DNA of 27,144 bases from JBHIFB01 sp046760905. Its GTDB lineage: Bacteria; Gemmatimonadota; CAZMKB01. The position numbers and the translations under genes are program-made. Below the pieces are notes generated by a model. It had not been told where the DNA came from, did no database searches, and worked only from the letters and a program-made list of their open reading frames with translations. This document shows, piece by piece, positions 24,201-27,144 of the stretch; position 1 is the stretch's first letter; the number at the start of each line of letters is the position of its first letter. The stretch is from contig JBHIFB010000031.1 in the NCBI GenBank assembly GCA_046760905.1, positions 1-27,144 of the forward strand, given 5' to 3'.

Positions 24201-25269
24201 GAGAAAGGCTCTGGCCATAGAAGATGATCATATCACCCGGGTCAAAGGTACCATCCGCACCTCCTTCTATCCTAACCGCGATCTCTCTCATCTGTGGCCT
24301 CTGTTCGGAAACATCTTCGGGGAGCTCGGTTCCCCCAAGATAATACATTTGAAGACTCGTGGGGTCTATCATACCAGGCTCGACTCCGAGTTCGAAGAGG
24401 TCGTGATAGGTGACTCTATATATACCTTCCTCCTTGACAACAACCTTCACCCAGTCCTCGCCAGTCTGGAAGACTGACAGATGTGCGCCATTAGGCTCTC
24501 TCGGCCTCAACCATTTCTTGGAGTCCTGAGGGTTCAGAACCAGACTTTCGTATACAAGGTCAAATGGGTCTCGTTCCTTCACCGGTGAACTGCCAGCCGG
24601 AGAAGGTTGCCTGAGGCCGATCTCAATACTCGCCTCGCTGAAATAAGAAACGTCCATTCCCTGAGGGTTTATCCGGAAGGGATGTAAAATGATGGTTAGC
24701 ACCCTCAGTCTCCTGAGATAGCTCGGCCCTGAAGTCGAATAATAAGCTTCGGGAAATGGACCTCCCTGCAAGAAACCATCGGAATAGGTGAACTCGTATA
24801 CCGGTATCCCTGATTCATCCTTTCCCTTCACCATAGGAGTTGGCACAAGCTGCAGCTGACCGAGTGTTGCTTCCCTTCCCGGAGTAACATTCACCCGGAC
24901 CCCGGCATCCGGAGGGATTGCCACTCTCGTTACGAAAGAAGGTAACGCAGGATATCCCGGTTCAGTCATAGTGACGGAACCGGTGCATGAGATCTTGGAA
25001 AACTCCCCACCGGCTGCATCTTTTTGTACAGTAAAGTCCGGCAGCTGGAACTTGACCGAGATCCTTTCCTGTGATGAACTGAGGAGCCTGAAGGGCGCGA
25101 CTTCCATCTGCCTCTCCTTCATTGGCTTTTTCACCTTGATACCGGAGATATCTGCATTATGCTTAAGCTCCAAGGCCTCCGCATCAGACACCAGTAGCAT
25201 CAGTGTGAGCAGCACCAGAAGCAGGGCTTGGGAATGAGCACAGATTATTTCAATAACTTTCGGCTTCAT
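21202..25269 (-). CDS. Gingipain-type C25 cysteine peptidase, PorU-like, with C-terminal FlgD-Ig/sorting domain
   Basis: This 1355-residue secreted protein has a signal peptide (about 1-32) and an N-terminal beta region. A segment WVKVVVKEEGIYRVTYHDL at about 273-291 is typical of PorU-like proteins. The C25 caspase-like catalytic domain spans about 645-1005. The catalytic His875 is in NYVGHGS and the catalytic Cys910 in TASCSIG, 35 residues apart, close to the spacing in gingipain R. Ig-like domains follow, and residues 1260-1340 form a FlgD-Ig/type-A sorting-like domain (LYPNPFNSTCNITFDL... WDGTDHRG... GAYLIKV). PorU is the T9SS sortase that cuts the CTD of cargo and attaches it to A-LPS. 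It keeps its own CTD, as may be the case here. A surface protease rather than a sortase remains possible. It overlaps the Trm112-like gene by 20 bases and is followed by porV. Confidence 0.85.
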   Translation of the reverse strand: MKPKVIEIICAHSQALLLVLLTLMLLVSDAEALELKHNADISGIKVKKPMKERQMEVAPFRLLSSSQERISVKFQLPDFTVQKDAAGGEFSKISCTGSVTMTEPGYPALPSFVTRVAIPPDAGVRVNVTPGREATLGQLQLVPTPMVKGKDESGIPVYEFTYSDGFLQGGPFPEAYYSTSGPSYLRRLRVLTIILHPFRINPQGMDVSYFSEASIEIGLRQPSPAGSSPVKERDPFDLVYESLVLNPQDSKKWLRPREPNGAHLSVFQTGEDWVKVVVKEEGIYRVTYHDLFELGVEPGMIDPTSLQMYYLGGTELPEDVSEQRPQMREIAVRIEGGADGTFDPGDMIIFYGQSLSRWTSPDTYHSHRYTDDNAYWLTWGNPQAVPLRMGTVDVSPSGLPDYTNTTRTRFHFEQNTQYVTDEEKGYQSVPDDWIWEEISGTPGVVEEANFDFTMNNLAYAGTDSIRIELYGVPEFTGHKVWLSINGRMFHEIRFSGRFAHQTEWLPLEAGDLREGTNTLTVTLPKDESSVEEDAIYFGWFEISALQLLAGVGDGYIFEGSTDEGEIGYTLDVTSLSNPLLFNITDPFVPVELVGAALETNSLRFEDSGSTPPVRYALLDRSLLKLPSSLKLISGLKLKEAGKGADYVIITHSDLLSQAQRLADFRREENGFRVEVVTTDEIYQEFSGGLMDVTAIRDFLLWAYENWDPSPGWVVLFGDGHIDYKGYTTFGQNKPNMVPPHVERDLAFDDWFVQLNAGYEPDMFYGRMTVQDIEQAKIAVDKIMDYERNPEYGPWRSRVIIASDDCFRKKNCETLPHTAQSEDVDRRIPQEFQRVKVYLVDFPFDPPQTGDLKPQGTDYLIEQWNKGAIFLNYVGHGSPNQWAHEKLFYAPSHMSLLKGESRLPLVVTASCSIGHFDHFLYDGMVEDFMVQPGGGAIASFAATRVTYSDPNQDINNALVDTLFKDPYEPQYLGVAAVKAKSIITGGNSRRYTLFGDPATRLATPYQAVNSLESPDSLAPFEKTSYSGEVVSDGVRDASFDGYAQVDVYAPPRRREADECTCITTSYWDTGSLLFTGSVPVNSGSLAADFIVPGNIPSSLPADTQYTKNSRIYVYAWSDEGDAYGVVDSIPITQTSQGTNDTIPPELTIFSMGNELRGGEEIPEGSELSVALSDPNGINLTGAPGFQLLVEVDEGSAFRGDLTGAFKYNVGSYTTGSMEFQIPDLTVGPHFFSFRATDNALNTVRKGVSLNVMEEGLLNVTNALLYPNPFNSTCNITFDLTSSAIVTVKIFTTGGRLIKSLKYSGRAGFNSIQWDGTDHRGDKIANGAYLIKVIARSQSSNGPDSRDEAMLKALLLK

Positions 25270-25417
25270 CGATCAGCATCACCGGTATGTCATTTTCAAC
25301 CCTGTACTTAAGTCTGCACTTTTCGCAGATGAGTTTTTCATTATCAATGTCATACTCCAGTTCCCCTTTGCACTTGGGGCAGGCAAGAATCTCCAACAGT
25401 CGATCATCAAGCGGCAT
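25250..25417 (-). CDS. Trm112/YcaR-family zinc-ribbon protein
   Basis: This short frame (55 residues) starts MPLDDRLLEILACPKC and has Cys13/Cys16 and Cys31/Cys34, a CxxC-x14-CxxC zinc ribbon. It then has the family ending DIPVMLIDEA, the equivalent of the usual IPVML motif. The length is typical of the UPF0434/Trm112-like family (55-65 residues). Trm112 activates several methyltransferases in eukaryotes and archaea; the bacterial role is unclear. A strong GGAGGAGG ribosome-binding site lies five bases before the ATG. The gene overlaps the start of the C25 peptidase gene by 20 bases, so translation may be coupled, although a functional link is not obvious. Confidence 0.92.
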   Translation of the reverse strand: MPLDDRLLEILACPKCKGELEYDIDNEKLICEKCRLKYRVENDIPVMLIDEAESY

Positions 25418-25494
25418 CGGTCCTCCTCCGTTCAGTAAGGTCTTACCTCAAATTGGATGTTTTTTACCGATTATGTCCTGAGACAGTGAAACAT

Positions 25495-25568
<74 letters not shown>

Positions 25569-25695
25569 CTCTAAATTTCACTCATACAGCAATTGGCTGG
25601 TAGTACCTCGGTGGGATAGAGTTTTAGTTTATTTCATAAGCCATTTTGCTTAGATGCAAATATGTCACTTCACTATCGAATTCGATCTCCCGATA

Positions 25696-25768
25696 AGGCC
25701 CCACTGGGATTCGAACCCAGGACCTGCAGATTCGAAGTCTGACGCTCTATCCACTGAGCTATGGGGCC
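25696..25768 (-). tRNA. tRNA-Arg(TCG)
   Basis: Acceptor GGCCCCA/TGGGGCC, D stem GCTC/GAGC, anticodon stem TCAGA/TCTGC (outermost T-C pair mismatched) with loop CTTCGAA (anticodon TCG), and T stem CTGGG/CCCAG with loop TTCGAAT. The discriminator base reads T, which is unusual for tRNA-Arg, and CCA is not encoded. Codons CGN would be read by this tRNA and tRNA-Arg(CCG). Confidence 0.93.
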
Positions 25769-25883
25769 GTGGCCCGAATTCCGCCCAAACAGGAATCTTT
25801 CTATTGTACCGGATCCTTCTATTTTTGTTCCAGCTTTCACAACATACACACCCAGCCGAATGTAGGAAACGCATGTGAAAAAG

Positions 25884-25960
25884 TGGGGTGAGCGAGGGGA
25901 ATTGAACCCCCGACCCCCAGGGCCACAACCTGGTGCTCTAACCCCTGAGCTACGCCCACC
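25884..25960 (-). tRNA. tRNA-His(GTG)
   Basis: Acceptor GTGGGCG/CGCTCAC with the histidine-specific extra pair G-1/C73. The anticodon stem CCAGG/CCTGG carries the loop TTGTGGC (anticodon GTG), and the T stem GGGGG/CCCCT carries the loop TTCAATT. An encoded CCA follows C73 (25886-25884). It is the first tRNA of the cluster, 13 bases after the -10 box. Confidence 0.96.
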
Positions 25961-25973
25961 ATAATCCGGATTA

Positions 25974-26001
25974 AATATAATGAAAAGCCTTGGCTTGTCA
26001 A
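25974..26001 (-). promoter_or_regulatory. Promoter of the tRNA-His-Arg-Lys cluster
   Basis: A perfect TTGACA (26001-25996) and TATATT (25979-25974, five of six to consensus) are separated by 16 bases. Transcription should start near 25967, just before tRNA-His. No terminator is seen after tRNA-Lys, so read-through into the Trm112-PorU operon is possible. Confidence 0.75.
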
Positions 26002-26058
26002 ACATATCTACTTGTGATTTACCCTTTTATCCCGTGCCAAGCGCCCTTAGATAATTGA

Positions 26059-27144
26059 TCAAAAAGTGTGCCTCAATCCTATCTGAACGTGCCTCGGTGG
26101 AGTGAAAACCTTGGTCGGTTCCTTGAAATTGTCCGAGGTGAGATTATTGAAGTAAAAGTTGCCGAAGTTGTCGGTGTCTGTGATATTTAAAAAATCCACA
26201 AGCAACTCTGTCTGTCCCCATCTGCCCGTTTTGAAGAACTTAGAGACGCGGACATCCCATTGAAACGTCCAGTCTCCCCTCTCTGAATTCCTGTGAACTC
26301 CGGGCGGCATGTCGTTTGTCAGGCCATCACCATTTTCGTCCACGCCTGTCAGTACAGTGTATGGCCTGGGTGATTCGAGGAGCATGAAAGAGTTCAGCTC
26401 GAAACTCCCGAGGAGTTTTGTCAGAACACTCACATTAAGGCTGTGTGTTGCATCGTGGCGAGTTGGGCCATATTCAACCCATGCGAGAGGTTTCAGGTTG
26501 TCCTGTGGTCTGGTTGTGTATCCATCCTGGGAACCGCGTGTTCTCGATAGCGTGTAGGAGATGCGAGTCGTCAGGGAATTCGAAAACCGATCCACAAACT
26601 GGGCGAGGAGGGCATCGTACCTCGAAGTCCCTATCGATTCAAGCACGATGATGTTCCCGTATTCGTCCGTGAGGAGCCTTCCGTCTTCCGTCTTGAAATT
26701 GATGTTTCGCTGCTTGAGCTCGTTTCTCCCTATTGCATTCAGGTAATCGACTTCAAGCGACATTCCTTTCCTAAACAGAAGAGCAACTCCTATGGAGCTC
26801 TGATAAGTGAAGGGTGTTTTAAGGCTTGGTGAAGGGTAAAAAAGATCTGCCCCCTTCCCACTCGGGTCGTATATTTCAGTAAAATCAGGAAGGCTGTCTG
26901 GGCCAAAATCGGGCTGCGGAATGAGGAAGCTTAGCTGTGGCCTGATGGAGTTCTGAAGAGATACCATCCTCACATAGAGGTCGTAGATCGAGTCGTAGTA
27001 GATACCCCAGCCCCCCCTCAGAATCACGTTTCCGCCACCGGTTAGATCATAGGTAGCTCCAAGCCGTGGAGCGATGTTATCGATGTCTGGTTCCAGTGTC
27101 CTGAACCTATCGTTTAATCCCAGTTCAGGGAAGTTGGCAGCCAG
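26059..27144 (-). CDS. TonB-dependent receptor (Oar-like), C-terminal part
   Basis: An open frame of 361 residues runs off the right window edge, so only the C-terminal barrel strands are present. It includes the motif APRLGATYD...RGGWGIYYDS, typical of Oar-like TonB-dependent receptors with a CarboxypepD regulatory N-terminus. Later strands such as ARISYTLSRTRGSQDG-like text follow, and the last strand HVQIGLRHTF ends in the barrel-type phenylalanine. An internal GTG at 27027 could look like a start but lies within the barrel, so the real start is outside the window. These receptors import large substrates using TonB energy; the substrate cannot be guessed. It lies upstream of the tRNA promoter on the same strand, ending 58 bases before it. 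Confidence 0.9.
   Translation of the reverse strand: MAANFPELGLNDRFRTLEPDIDNIAPRLGATYDLTGGGNVILRGGWGIYYDSIYDLYVRMVSLQNSIRPQLSFLIPQPDFGPDSLPDFTEIYDPSGKGADLFYPSPSLKTPFTYQSSIGVALLFRKGMSLEVDYLNAIGRNELKQRNINFKTEDGRLLTDEYGNIIVLESIGTSRYDALLAQFVDRFSNSLTTRISYTLSRTRGSQDGYTTRPQDNLKPLAWVEYGPTRHDATHSLNVSVLTKLLGSFELNSFMLLESPRPYTVLTGVDENGDGLTNDMPPGVHRNSERGDWTFQWDVRVSKFFKTGRWGQTELLVDFLNITDTDNFGNFYFNNLTSDNFKEPTKVFTPPRHVQIGLRHTF

Noticed and set aside
25665..26005. Frames of 87 and 110 residues across the tRNA cluster
   Set aside because: They are translations through tRNA-Arg and tRNA-His genes.

Overview
This window most likely comes from a Gram-negative (diderm) bacterium of the FCB (Fibrobacterota-Chlorobi-Bacteroidota) superphylum or a related candidate phylum. 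The evidence is a PorV/PorQ-family barrel, a gingipain-type C25 peptidase with a PNPFN-type C-terminal domain, an Oar-like TonB-dependent receptor, an Omp85 protein and a large Alu-containing SRP RNA. Base composition looks close to balanced and the genes use the standard code. Nothing here fixes the phylum. Almost every gene is on the minus strand, so the window is described in transcription order, from high to low coordinates.

Right end (27144-25974): the C-terminal part of a TonB-dependent receptor, then a good promoter driving a tRNA-His / tRNA-Arg(TCG) / tRNA-Lys(CTT) cluster. Accessory block (25417-12115): a small Trm112-like zinc ribbon overlaps a 1355-residue PorU-like C25 peptidase. 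PorV, a DUF5683-like membrane protein, a six-bladed propeller, a 1130-residue outer-membrane barrel with repeated G-D-Y motifs, an Omp85/BamA-like protein and a PHP-domain hydrolase follow with very small gaps or overlaps. This reads as one cell-envelope operon that resembles a reduced or divergent type IX secretion/attachment module. It is the most interesting part of the window. The large SRP RNA (12026-11757) follows and converges with the only clearly real plus-strand gene, a small OmpW-like barrel (11180-11749).

Middle (11179-9238): a roughly 410-base stretch with no gene, a nested inverted repeat, a possible 53-residue membrane protein, an SH3-domain lipoprotein, and tRNA-Val with its own consensus promoter. 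Housekeeping block (9150-2443): purN-purH, then a periplasmic TPR protein, then pyrR-pyrB-pyrC. A PyrR-type attenuator sits upstream of pyrR: a binding hairpin, an intrinsic terminator, and a candidate 27-codon leader ORF ending one base before the pyrR start. A consensus promoter inside the last codons of pyrC drives fmdB and an HU-family gene, which end at an intrinsic terminator. Left end (1904-1): tRNA-Arg(CCG) lies 13 bases upstream of mtaB, which is followed by miaB, cut by the window edge.

Taken together, the left half covers nucleotide synthesis, tRNA modification and nucleoid or SRP functions. The right half covers envelope biogenesis: PorU/PorV-like surface attachment, barrel assembly, and possibly protein export through the GDY-repeat barrel. 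Family names rest on motifs read directly from the translations. Roles for the 1130-residue barrel, the propeller and the DUF5683-like protein are inference.
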